Shown here piece by piece: positions 40,473 to 51,403 of a stretch of 64,000 bases of DNA. Under the pieces are notes generated by a model. The model was not told the DNA's origin. It saw only the letters and a list, made by a program, of their open reading frames with translations, and made no database searches. The stretch spans positions 62,001 to 126,000 of the forward strand of contig ML133447.1 in NCBI GenBank assembly GCA_003864495.1. Direction: 5' to 3'. Both the position numbers and the translations under genes were made by a program. The stretch comes from Nemopilema nomurai (taxonomy: Eukaryota > Cnidaria > Scyphozoa > Rhizostomeae > Rhizostomatidae). Numbering within the stretch: position 1 is the first letter of the stretch; each line of letters starts with the position of its first letter.

Positions 40473-41894
40473 ATGGATATTAAAAGTGTTAAGTTGCATA
40501 GTTATTTAGGTAAGAATTGACGCTATTATTACCAAATATTAAAGTCCATTAGAAACAATGAACCACTACCAATTGAAGTAATTAACGAAGCCGGTGGGCG
40601 TAAATGTGGAAGACTTTTAGCGGTAATGTGTTTAGTTGATTAGCAATTATTTTGTTTCCAAATAAGACTTTACGATTTACACAATTAGATTATTACAAGA
40701 CAAAAAAAGAAAGCTATGACGAATAATTAAAGTTGCACCTGATGCTGAAAATGTATTATGGCGTTCTAATAAACAACAATTTATTATTCAATCACCAAAA
40801 AATAAACAAAGCCAATTTAGATGACAGATCGTCGGTATGTTAGACAGGGCGTTAAGCGTGGCGTGCAAAAACTAGGACTAGCCCGTTTTGATAGCGACTA
40901 TGTTTTTATCATTTTTGAAGAAGCAAGCGAATTTACTGAAGAACAAATTCATATGGTTAAAACGCTTTTAACCTTAGCGATAGAACGCTTTTAATGTATT
41001 TTGGTAATCCATACTTTCCACACGCACCATTTTTTCAAAACTTCGCTAAATACTTTCCGTTTCCAAGGCGGATTATGTTTGATAAGTCAAAAGGGCGTGC
41101 CTTTAAGCTTTGCATAGCAGAAGGTAAGAAAACATTATTCCAATGAACTAATATTTATTCAATTGTTAATGAACCTTATTTTTCTAAAAATAACCTATTA
41201 GAATTAGAAAGCGGTGCTAAGAAACTACCGCTATTAGGTGCTACTTCTTTATATGGTGAACCCTTAGCATTAGCCGGTGCAATTACCCGAACAAACATTA
41301 AGAAAAATTAAATATTTTACTAACCGTTATCCGTAGTCAATATTCACGATACACGATCGACGTATGGCTGGTGGATTGGTTTCACCCGTGATCCTTCCGC
41401 TTTCGTTTGAGGCTTTAAGACACAATAAGCAAAAAAATATTTATTATGGATGCATTCAAAACTAGCTCATCACAAGCGGGCGAGTTTGACACTTACAATT
41501 TGCTAATCAAGTGTATAGTTTTATTACCCACACGTCCTTAAATGATTAAATTTAACAAAAAACAATTAACAATATGAACTGACTCGCACGCACTCGGTTT
41601 AACCAGTTCCTTAAACACCAATTACCGAACCACTTAAAACATTTAATTAGCTTTCGTTCAGTTTCTAAAAAATATGGTGCACCAGTTTTAATTATTAATC
41701 GGATTGAGAATGTAGTTAATCTAATGAATACAAACAGAATATTAATGCGAACAAATAGCGCTGGTAATCAATTACTTAAAGAAGAATGAGCGGCAAGTGA
41801 ATGAGATAAAACGGCTACTAGTTATAAACGGGTTTGTCCCGATGCAACAGGCGACCACTTACAGGACGCATTTGAATATGGCGCCTTAGCTTAG
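40473..41894 (+). pseudogene. terL: Terminase large subunit, multiply frameshifted copy (U3)
   Basis: 21 bases shorter than the intact gene in total. Losses are scattered between about 40608 and 41680, including one in the Walker A codons (TGTGGAAGAC against TGTGGTAAGAC), again with substitutions shared with U2 and U4. Confidence 0.8.
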
Positions 41895-41925
41895 TTTCCG
41901 TGGCGTATTTGAAACGAAAATATTA

Positions 41926-42398
41926 TTAAAGGTCAATTATATAATCGTGTAGCATTAATGCGTCGGCTGTGTGTTCGTTAATATTAGGATCTAAACCGAT
42001 ATATTGTTTTAGTGTTAATTCTTTTTTTGTTTTACGATCCTGTCCGATTTTTGCACCATTGATAACCGACTTATATACTTTTGCTTCGTTAAATACTTTA
42101 ATTTTTAACTCTTTACTTTCAATTAACTGAGTAAGGTAATAGACTAAATAACCAATTTGTCTATTTAGATTAGCGGATGTTTTACGAAAAGCACCTGCGT
42201 TTTCAAACGAAAAAATATTAATCCGATAATATTTATAATCTAGTGTGTTTGTTTCTAACTTATAAATGTTATCGTATTTTTTATAATACAGATTACTATT
42301 ATTTAATGGTTCAAAACCAGGTAATTTTTGATCGCTAATAATAGCGCCTTTTTACCGGCATCTCAGTAAATGTTAATTTTTGATTTTGCTAATGGCAT
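41926..42398 (-). CDS. RuvC-like resolvase, one base short (U3)
   Basis: Same missing T as U2, in the run near 42350; otherwise as 57680-58153. Confidence 0.7.
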
Positions 42399-42517
42399 AT
42401 TAAAACTACACGGGATGCAATTCTGGTAACCCGAATAAGACTAACTAAATAAAATATGACTTAATAAAGCTAAAAAGTAAAAGGTAGTTATTGTTGCATC
42501 CCGTGTAGTTTTAATAT
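42397..42517. repeat. Perfect 24-bp inverted repeat (U3)
   Basis: Arms 42397-42420 and 42494-42517, identical to those at 23513-23633. Confidence 0.85.
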
Positions 42518-42530
42518 AACATTTTTAATT

Positions 42531-42899
42531 TTACGTTAAAAATATTTTTAACGTTCTTCCGCCGTCTTGGTATTTAATCTCCACGTGAGAAGGTATATTA
42601 CGCCCTTCTTTTAATGTAATCGGCTTATTAGTTCAATTAATTATTTCAATTCTATTAAAGTTATACATAAAATATTTGTTAATTGACATAAAACCTAGTC
42701 CTGCGTTAATGATTTTTTGGTCTTCATAATAATTTTCCATTTTTAATTCGTCCTTTTTGTCTTCTTTATCTTTATCCCTTAAAATTCAATAGCAATTACA
42801 ACATACTTCTATTCTTTTGTTATGTGATTTTTCAATTATCATATGTGATTTTTCAGCTACCATAAATTTTTTACATTTATAACATTTAATAATATTCAT
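42531..42899 (-). CDS. Small Zn-ribbon protein, 122 aa (U3)
   Basis: Same as 4953-5321, intact. Confidence 0.8.
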
Positions 42900-42904
42900 T
42901 TTAT

Positions 42905-43177
42905 TTAGTCTCCTTTTTCAAAATTAAATTTTTCTACTTTTTCTAATAGAAGTAAAATATTTAATTTATTGTTTTGCTTAATCAATAGTTTTAATCACAT
43001 TAAACTAATTAAAATAAAAGTAATTGCAACTAATAAATAGAATACTAATTGTAATAATTCGTTGCTTTTTAGTCCCGCATTAATAAAATGTAATCCGCTT
43101 AAAAGCCAATTAATAATTATATTCGCTAAGCTTATTTTAATTTGTGATTTTAATAATTTAATCTCTGTTTTTATCAT
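42905..43177 (-). CDS. Small two-TM membrane protein, 90 aa (U3)
   Basis: Same as 5327-5599. In this copy the upstream methyltransferase frame runs into it without a stop because of homopolymer losses (7T/5T), giving an apparent 414-aa fusion from 44149 to 42905. Confidence 0.75.
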
Positions 43178-44149
43178 TGTCTTTTTTTCCTTTTTAATCA
43201 AAATATAGTTATTTTCAACTGCTTTAATAATGTCTTCCGTTGTCTTTAATTCTGTTTTGCTTTCAAAATTAAATTTTTGTTGTTTTTCTTTCAATAAAAA
43301 ATTACTAATATAGTAATCATTAATCGGTTTAATGTTGGCTGCGCTTTCTATATTAGTTAATCCCGACTTTGTCTTTTTAGCTAATTTAATTAAAAACCCG
43401 TTTTTTTGATAATGTAGTGCAATATCTTCTCCGTTGGTATGAATAAATTTAATTCCTTTTTTATCAATTGCTTTACAAAATTCTAATGTCTGCTTTCAAT
43501 TATAATTATTTTTTTTGTAATAAAAATTATCTCGTTTCATACCATAGGGCGGGTCAATGAATACAAAGTCGGCGGGTGTTATTTCGTCAGGCGTTAATAA
43601 AGATACTTTAACGCTATTATTTGCGCAGTAATTTTTAATTCTAAGCAAATACTCCACTAACTTATTTATTTTGTTAATTTTTAGATAATCAATAATTAAA
43701 TTATCTTTTGAATATATTTTGTTATCTAAAATAGGGGTAGCGACCATATCAAAATTTAAGTCCAATAATCTTGGGAAGACTATTAACTCCTGCGTAATCA
43801 ATCAAATTAACGATTTTGTAAAACCAAACGACATTTTATTAAACTTGTTTTTAATTCGTTCGCATTTTGCTTTCTGATTACTGAAAAATAAAAATTCAAA
43901 CAATATTCCAATTTCCATTTTTAATTGTCTTTCATCTGGAATTAAGTTTCAATTCTTCCAAAACCACATTAAATAAATATTGTTATCTCACACTACCGCC
44001 TTTGGTGGTTGTAGGGCAAGAATTACCGAACCACTCCCGACAAATGGTTCAATATAGCGACCCTTAAACTTTGGAATAAAGGGTATTATTTCCGTTAAAA
44101 CACGCCGTTTTGAACCAATATATTTTAAAAGTCTGTCGATCGTTTTCAT
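43171..44149 (-). CDS. D12-class adenine methyltransferase, genotype B (U3)
   Basis: Frame intact from MKTIDRLLKYIGSKRR through motif I (EPFVGSG) and DPPY to about the last ten residues, where T-run losses remove the normal TGATAA end and fuse it to the next gene. It is the best genotype-B copy for the catalytic part. Confidence 0.88.
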
Positions 44150-44150
44150 T

Positions 44151-44789
44151 TTACATTTTTAAGCATTTAATGCCGTCTTTCAAAACACAAACTAATGCGC
44201 TTTCTAATTCGTGCTTCTCAATATTAAAATTATCTAAAACTAATTGTTTGTAAATTGATAACTGGATCCCGTAGTTTAACACATAGTAATTACGAGCTTG
44301 TTCTTTCCCGCTACTTTTTCAATCAATAACAATATATTTATTAGTTTGCTTATCAAAAAGTAAAGCGTCAATTGTTCCACATAATGCAACTTTCGCCATT
44401 GAAAAGTCGGCGACTAGTTTTAATTCTGTTGCTACTAATTCAAAACGGGATTTAACTTTGTCTCATCAATTCTTAAAACTTTTACCAAAAGCGTAATAAT
44501 CTACTTCTCTAAAACAACTATAATCGGCGTTATTATTAACAATTAACTCTTCAATGAAGGCGTGGGTTTGCGTTCCTTTATTAGCGGCAGCATTTAACAT
44601 TGCTCGACTTTCTTGTTTTAGAATTAAAAAGTTTTTGCGGCTTCAAGCATTAACACTTGATGCGCTCATTGCTTCCTTATTTTTGTAGGTGTAAATATGC
44701 TTATCAGGGTAGAATTTAAGCAAATTAAATTTTTGATTTAATTTATAAAAGTCGTTTAATAAATATTTATATTTTTCATTTATAAACAT
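44151..44789 (-). CDS. PD-(D/E)XK nuclease, 212 aa (U3)
   Basis: Same as 25265-25903, intact. Confidence 0.85.
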
Positions 44790-44791
44790 AT

Positions 44792-44943
44792 TTAATTACC
44801 TGTAATTTCTAAAATCAATTTATCGTCTTTAATATGGAGCTCGTTTTCGAGCTCCGTTAGTTTTTCAAATTCAAAGCTTTTAATTTTTTTTCCGTTAAAT
44901 TGAATTTCTAATTTTTTGAATTTTTATAAAAAAGCGTTGCCAT
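44792..44943 (-). CDS. Small protein, 50 aa, one base short (U3)
   Basis: As 25906-26058, with one T missing in the run near 44926. Confidence 0.65.
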
Positions 44944-44946
44944 CGT

Positions 44947-45462
44947 TTATTCTCAATCAATCTTAACTTCTGTTTTTGTTTTTTTTACGCTTTTTTCTAT
45001 GTCACTTTCTCTTAATACTGGTTGCTCTTGTTGCACTGGTTGTGTTATTTCTTTAATTCTTAAAAATGTTTCTGGACTAAATTTATTTCATTTTTGATTG
45101 ATTACAATAAAAGACGTTCCAACCTTAGTAATATTATCAAATGTTTTATAGTGAATACCAGAAACTTTTAATTGATCGACAAACGCTTTTTTAACCTTAT
45201 CAAACAATAACCCGTCTCTTACTTCAAATAATCGTTTAAGCACTTCTAAACGCTCACCTGGTTTTAATTTAATCGTTCAATTACGAGTTCGTGTTTCTGT
45301 AATTCCTTTATCATTTTTTTTGCTATTGCCGTACGCATCAGCAATGAAATTTGGCGTGTATTCGCTAATTTCATGACCATATACTAATAATTCGCCTTTT
45401 TCGTTAAATTCGGCATTCAAATTTTCGTTTAATGTAATAATTCCTTTTGCTTCAATAATCAT
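44947..45462 (-). CDS. Possible ssDNA-binding protein, genotype B, 171 aa, intact
   Basis: Intact genotype-B allele. Residues 1-120 closely follow the genotype-A protein; the linker is Gln/Pro/Val-rich (ITQPVQQEQPVLRES) instead of the genotype-A linker, and both end in acidic DWE. A conserved domain with a free-running linker and an acidic tip is the pattern that suggested an SSB-type protein. Confidence 0.7.
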
Positions 45463-45480
45463 AATATTTACTCCTTTAAT

Positions 45481-45792
45481 TTAATTATTTTTATTTTCTT
45501 TTTTTATTTGTCTAATAACAACGTCCTCGTTAATTAATGTTGTCCGTTGATATTTTGCTTTTAATTTTTCTATTTTGGTTTTATCTAATTGAAACTCGTG
45601 CGTTAAAATACCGCTTCAATCTGTCGTCTTTCTATGTGTTGGATAACGATAATATATATTATTACCAATTCTGTATTTTGACGCTTTATCGATTTTTTGA
45701 ACCAACTCTAATTTTAATTGTTTAAGTTTTAATTCGATTGCTTCTTTTTCAATTTTTAATTTAATCAATTCTTTAATTAATTCGTTAATCAT
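45481..45792 (-). CDS. Coiled-coil protein, 103 aa (U3)
   Basis: As 61234-61548 but three bases shorter near 45659, losing one residue in the NNTIYYRYP stretch. Confidence 0.72.
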
Positions 45793-45833
45793 TTCTTTTA
45801 TCTCCTATTTTCTTTATTAACTTTATTAAATAA

Positions 45834-45904
45834 AATAGGCGGGTAGTTTATTATGTATTTTGTAATAAAAAAGGTGCATTATTAAAATATGGAACCCGCC
45901 TATT
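45834..45904. ncRNA. Possible structured RNA element (U3)
   Basis: Same 11-bp arms and core as 26949-27019. Confidence 0.55.
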
Positions 45905-45949
45905 GTCTAGACTGGCGACTTTTAGCGTCATTCACCCCAGGACAAAAGA

Positions 45950-46829
45950 TTATTTAATCTTCTTAATTGTTATTGCTTTTTTGGTTCCGTCGTTGGACTT
46001 TAATGTTTCGTCTAATTCATAACCATTATTTAACAATCAATTAAGCAATTTAGTTGCTTTTGCTGGTTGTCATTTACCAAATAAGTGATTACTTAATGAA
46101 AGTTTTAACATATTTTTAGCAGTTCAAAATTCATCGTTAAGTGCTACTGCCTTTATACCAATATATGATTGCGCTCATTTGAATGGCACGAACTTGTAAT
46201 TGTTCTACTTTTGATAATTTATTAAAGTCTTTTAACGCTTTATTTTCTGCTTCTAAGTCTTTTAATGAGTTTTGTAATTTATAAATATTATCACCATTTA
46301 TAATTCTTTCATCTTGATTTCTTTTAACAGCAATTCCAGTATTTGTTAATAGAACTTTTAACTCTTTAATTTCTGCTTTTAATGCTTCAATTTTAGAAAC
46401 ATCGGCGGGTGTTCCTGCTGGACCTTGTTCACCTTGAATTCCTTGTTCACCTTGTGCTCCGTCTTGTCCGTTTGTTCCTGCTGGACCACGTGCCCCTGGT
46501 TCACCTTTTGCTCCTGGTGCTCCTGGTGTTCCTTGTGCACCAGTTTCGCCTGTATCACCTTTTGGACCTTGTGGACCTGTATCACCTTTGTCACCTTCAA
46601 CTCCGATTGTTTGTCCTGGTTCGCCTCGTGGGCCGACTGGTCCTGTTGCACCTTGTGGTCCGGCTGGTCCTGTTGATTCTTGAACCAGTTTAATTTGTGT
46701 TTGTAAGTTGGTAATTTCTTTATTTGAATTACCAACTTTTACCAATAACCCAATCGTTAATAAGCTAGCGATTAGCATCATTGTTCCAACCGCTATTTGC
46801 GGTCAATATTTTTTAATTATTTTTTGCAT
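45950..46829 (-). CDS. Membrane-anchored collagen-like protein, genotype B (one extra base, U3)
   Basis: As 27065-27943 but with one extra T near 46180, so the C-terminal end domain is read out of frame. The anchor and the 29 collagen triplets are unaffected. Confidence 0.85.
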
Positions 46830-47130
46830 TGTCTTTCTCCTTTTTTGCTTTGTTAAAAATTTTCTCTTTATGTAATCTTCACCCTTGCAGATTTCTTACC
46901 AACTTTATTTTTTCAGGTAAAATTGATTGTTCTAAATCTCATATTGCTCCGATCGTTTCAATTTCTTTACTTTCTATAAACCATTGATAAAATGATATAT
47001 TTAATTTTTTGCACGTATCTTCAATAGGAATATCGTTATTGTAATCTTTAACTATTACCTGTTGCATTTTTGATCGTTTAATATCAATTTGTTTATAGTT
47101 GTATTCGTTAATATCTTTAATTTTAATCAT
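46813..47130 (-). CDS. Small putative helix-turn-helix protein, 105 aa (U3)
   Basis: Same as 27927-28244. Confidence 0.65.
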
Positions 47131-47133
47131 TAT

Positions 47134-47453
47134 TTAATTACCTTTTTTATTTCAATTTTTATTAATGTATTCTTCGACTTCTTCTTTCGTTTCAAACGAA
47201 ACTGGATCGGTCATTAAATAACTATTAAATAGTTCAAACCCCAATAATTCGTTCAAGGTTCATTAAGGCGTTTATTTGGCGATCATTCCAAAACTGAAAA
47301 CGCTAATTTTACTTTCGCATTAGAATTATTTGGTTCGTTATTTTCTAAAATTATTTTGTATCTTTTGCGAGGGATCATATCTAATTTGATCGCTTTAACA
47401 ATATATTTATCGTCTTTATTTGGAATAATAATTTCTATTCATTTAATTTTCAT
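47134..47453 (-). CDS. Early protein, 106 aa, one base short (U3)
   Basis: As 28248-28568, with one C missing in the run near 47240. Confidence 0.65.
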
Positions 47454-47469
47454 TTTTATTAACCTTTTT

Positions 47470-47733
47470 TTACTCATCTCCTAGATTGTAAAAGTCGCTC
47501 AATTCGTTTAATTTTGCGTCTAATTCGTCGTCTAATAATTCTTGTTCTACCGCTGCTTTTAACGCTGCTGTTGCTTTTTCTACAATATAATTGCTTCCTT
47601 TTTCAACTAAATAGTACTCTATTATTGCTAGTCCGTGATAGATATATTTATTTTTTAGTGAATGTAAATATTCCATTTCGTCAATAGTTTTTAATAATTC
47701 TATAAAACTTATATTTTTTAATTCTTTTAACAT
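47470..47733 (-). CDS. Helical early protein, 87 aa (U3)
   Basis: Same as 28585-28848. Confidence 0.65.
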   Translation of the reverse strand: MLKELKNISFIELLKTIDEMEYLHSLKNKYIYHGLAIIEYYLVEKGSNYIVEKATAALKAAVEQELLDDELDAKLNELSDFYNLGDE

Positions 47734-47891
47734 TATTTCACACTTTCCAATTCTCATTTTTTAATCAGTAATTCAGCGCTTAATTCTTTTTTTAAGCAAT
47801 CATTACAAGTTTTATTTAGTAGCGGGCAGTGTTTTTCAACTGCCGCTCATAAAACGCTTATTTGTTCTGTAATTGTTAATTTATTATTCAT
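47733..47891 (-). CDS. Small Cys-containing protein, 52 aa (U3)
   Basis: Same as 28848-29006. Confidence 0.6.
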
Positions 47892-48234
47892 TGTTAAATT
47901 CCTTTTTTTTATAATCGGCAATTACTTCTTTTAATGCTTCTTCGATTAGTTTGGTTGGTAATGGCACGTCCATTGTTCCATAATTTCAACGGGTAAATAA
48001 TTTTCCGTCTCTATATACTCTTACTGCAACGCTTTTATTGTTGAATATTGCTAATCAACGACCGATTTTAATTCTAGTTTTTCCATTTACTTTTTCAATA
48101 CCATTTAATGCGTGGCAAGCAAAGCACTGAGTGCTAAAATAACCATTTCGTCCAATTTCGTTTGTTAGTCAGGGTTTGTGTTTATAACAAATTTCGTATC
48201 CCTTACTTTTTAATTCTTTAATATATTTTTCCAT
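47884..48234 (-). CDS. Early protein with one Zn site, 116 aa (U3)
   Basis: Same as 28999-29349. Confidence 0.72.
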
Positions 48235-48278
48235 ATTTTTTACCTTTTTCTTTTGCGCTACCTTTGCGCTTTATAAAT

Positions 48279-48284
48279 ATTATA
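48279..48284 (-). promoter_or_regulatory. Early promoter 1, -10 box (U3)
   Basis: Same TATAAT and leader hairpin as 29394-29399; the upstream T/A tract differs in length. Confidence 0.7.
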
Positions 48285-48394
48285 CACTTTTTTTTATTTT
48301 TTTTATTTTTTTTTATTTTAATATTAGTCCGTGTTAATCGTTATTTTTGATATTAAAAAGATATTAAATTATTTTTTTTTATTTATTTTAATCT

Positions 48395-48763
48395 TTAATT
48401 ACGACTAGAATAATCGGCTAGATTATTAATTCCTTTTATTCAAACAACATTTAATTTAATGTTATTTTGTTCGGCGATTCATCACGCCAATTTTGCATAT
48501 CTTCCAGCGCTAGTTTTTGAATTAAAAACGCCTTTGTGAGCAGTTAAAACGGCGCAATCGGTTTTAACGATCAATTGTTTAATTCCATTTTCTTTTGCTC
48601 AAAATAAAGCACTCAATAGTCCAAATGCTTCAATTTCAATTTGTCAATTAATTTTTCGGTTAAATTTTTCAAATAAAACTTTTCCGGTTGTTTCACAAAC
48701 GCCGGCAACTTTAAAGTGTTTTAAACTTCCGTCGATGTGAATAATTGTTTGTTTTTTAATCAT
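48395..48763 (-). CDS. rnhA: Ribonuclease HI, 122 aa (U3)
   Basis: Same as 29503-29871, intact. Confidence 0.88.
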
Positions 48764-48764
48764 A

Positions 48765-49145
48765 TTATCAACCAGCATTTCAAAAGTTTGCCATTTTTTC
48801 TTTTAATCTTTTAAGTTCTTTTGCGATTTCTTCTGGCGTTTTAATAAACGCCATTTTTGAATATTTAATCATTCCAAAACGAACTATCGTTCCAATTTTA
48901 GAATCATAAGTATTTGCCTTATTATCTAATCATCATTCGCACGTGGAGATACTTTCTATTCCGTCGTTCATTCAGTGATCAGATTTTCTAATTAAAGTAG
49001 TTTTATCGACACTTTGTCAATATTCGCTACCGCTATTTGAAGAATAAATTTTTGTAAATTTTGAAAAGTCAATGTTTTTTTCTTCAATTTGCGTAAAAAT
49101 TGCTTTTGTATTTAAATGATAATTTGATTTGTTAATTTTTTCCAT
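48765..49145 (-). CDS. Early protein, 126 aa, genotype B only, intact
   Basis: Not recognised. A basic N-terminus is followed by a Ser/Asp-rich middle containing several Trp from TGA (SEYWQSVDK, HWMNDG, CEWWLDN). The C-terminal helix is KTPEEIAKELKRLKEKM. It is the first gene behind early promoter 2, ends next to the RNase HI start (stop TGATAA and ATG two bases on), and is absent from genotype A. It probably works with RNase HI or came with it as one cassette. Confidence 0.75.
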
Positions 49146-49845
49146 ATTTTTTTAATTAGCACCTTTTTTGCTATATAAATATTATACACTTTTTTTTTTT
49201 TTTTTTATTTTTTTATAAGTTAATATTAGTCCGTATTTATCGGTGTTTATTTAATTAAAAAAATTTAATAATTAAATGTTTTAATCAATTATTCTATTTT
49301 TTTTATTTATTTTTTTGTATAAAAAACATAATAAATTATTAACTTTTAACTGCTTTTTGCTATAATAAAATTATAGTTTTCAAACAGAATTATTAGTCGC
49401 TATATTAAAATTTCATATCTTTTTTTATAGTAGTTTTAACGATAACCATCGGCTAATCTCAGCGTTTTAATATCATTTTTTTACAAAAAACACTATTTTT
49501 TAACATTAAATAACAATCGCTAAAAGTTAATAAATGCTCTGTGTGCGTTAATTAAAATTTTAATTTACTAAAAAAATAAATAACAATTAAATATCATTTT
49601 TTTTATAGTAGTTTTAACGATAACCATCGGGCGATTTACGCCTTCTAATAACAAAAATAACATAAATAACAAGCTAATAATAATAGGATTATAACTATAT
49701 TTAGTAATAAATATATTTAATAAATTAAATATAATTTGGGTATGCTTTCAAATTCTTAATAATTCCACTAATTAAAAATAATTTTAATGTATAATTTTAT
49801 TGAAGTTGTAGCGAACTTTGATCGCTAAAATAGGAGTTTAATATT
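49146..49845. other. Control region between early and late blocks (U3)
   Basis: Same content as 30252-30955. The 40-base elements are at about 49415-49452 (two T shorter) and 49591-49630, and the late TATAAT is at 49790-49795. No supportable gene. Confidence 0.7.
49181..49186 (-). promoter_or_regulatory. Early promoter 2, -10 box (U3)
   Basis: Same as 30287-30292. Confidence 0.7.
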
Positions 49846-50229
49846 ATGAGTATTGACGAAAATAACAAAGTGGCTGACACTTTACCAAAACAAACAGATG
49901 ATAAAACGGACTTAGCTTTTATTAAATTACGAAAAGAATTAAAGCAATTGAAAACCAAGAATGCAGTTTTAAGCGAAGAAAACCAAAATTATAAAATAGA
50001 GACATATAAAAGTGTGTTTATTAAACAAGGTGGCCGAAATAACGCATTTAAGGCGTGGTTAAAAGTAAATGGTGAAGTCTTAGAAGACGGATTAGAATCC
50101 GTTAATTGAAAACAACAAAAGAAAGAACACGATTATTTATTTAATATTGAAGAAGCCAAATCGTCTAATGACGGCATTAATTCAGGTAAAATTGATGACG
50201 GACTTGGTGGTTTTGGGCTTAAAAAATAA
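49846..50229 (+). CDS. Putative scaffolding protein, 127 aa (U3)
   Basis: Same as 30956-31339. Confidence 0.6.
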
Positions 50230-50265
50230 TAATAATTAATCGTTTAATTAAAAAGGTTAATTAAA

Positions 50266-51263
50266 ATGGCTTATCCAGACAACATATTCAACTTCAAACT
50301 TAACGGAGTTGCTATTAGTGGGAATAAATTATATTCCCAATTAGGAATTGTACCGAGTGAAACGGGACATTTTCGAAAATTAGGGTTAATTTTAGATCGT
50401 TTGCCAGAATCGGGGCAAACACTACAATTTACTATTCCAAAAAGACAAAAGTTAAAGAAAGTTAAAAACGTTCATATATTACACAAACAGACGCCTGAGC
50501 TAATCCGTTTGAAGGTTATAAATTTGAAATTACATTTAAACCGGGTTATTGATGAGCTGCTAGTGGTGATGAAATGAGTAAAGAATTATTTTTACTAGCA
50601 AATAGTATCCAAGGACACATTTTTGCATCACGACTAATGGAAAAAGGGCGTTATGAGGACATTAACTATGTTAAAACGGCTAAAACATTTTTAGATGCAA
50701 ATAAAGCTAATAATGTAATTGAATTATTAACAACTGATTTAACTAATTTAGATAGCGCAAAAGCAGTTAAAATTTACGAAACATTTTTAGAAATGATTAA
50801 AAAAGTTCGTAAAACAAGCAATGATATTACGGCTAGCTTAGGAACTAATTTAGTACCAAAATTAAAAGTATCAATTAGTCCTGATATGCGTATGGCTTTA
50901 CAAATGGCGTTATTTACAAAAGCTATTAATCCCGTTTATATTTTAGAAGACGGCGAAAAGAATATGGTAATTGACGGCGTTAAATTACACACTTTAAATG
51001 TGTTTGGTTCTAATATTACTTATTCCGATCTTGTAAGTGTTGATGCAACTAAGTTCCACGCTTTATTTATTGTAGATTTAGGAGAAAACACACCCGCAAT
51101 TGCTTATCGTGGTGGTAAAAACTACGCTCAACAAACACAAGATAATTTAATGGCAGGACTTAGTCACGCTTCCTTCCGTTCTAGTGAAGCGGTTGGTGTT
51201 TGAAATGATATCGCTAAATTCTGTGTTTATGGAATTTATACAACAACACCTCCAAGCAAATAA
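50266..51263 (+). CDS. Major capsid protein candidate, one base short (U3)
   Basis: As 31376-32374, but one C is missing near 50473 (ACGTTCATAT against ACGTTCCATAT), breaking the frame around residue 70. Confidence 0.68.
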
Positions 51264-51310
51264 CATTTGAAATTAAAATTAAAAAATAATTAAATGTTAT
51301 AAAATATAAA

Positions 51311-51397
51311 TGTGGTAGAGTCCCGTAAGATTTGCTTATGGAACTACACACACCCGAAGGGACGGACTAGCCTGAGTGTTAGCCGCCCTTCAAAGGG
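51311..51397 (+). ncRNA. Conserved structured RNA, genotype-B form (U3)
   Basis: Identical to 32422-32508. Confidence 0.7.
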
Positions 51398-51403
51398 ACT
51401 AAA

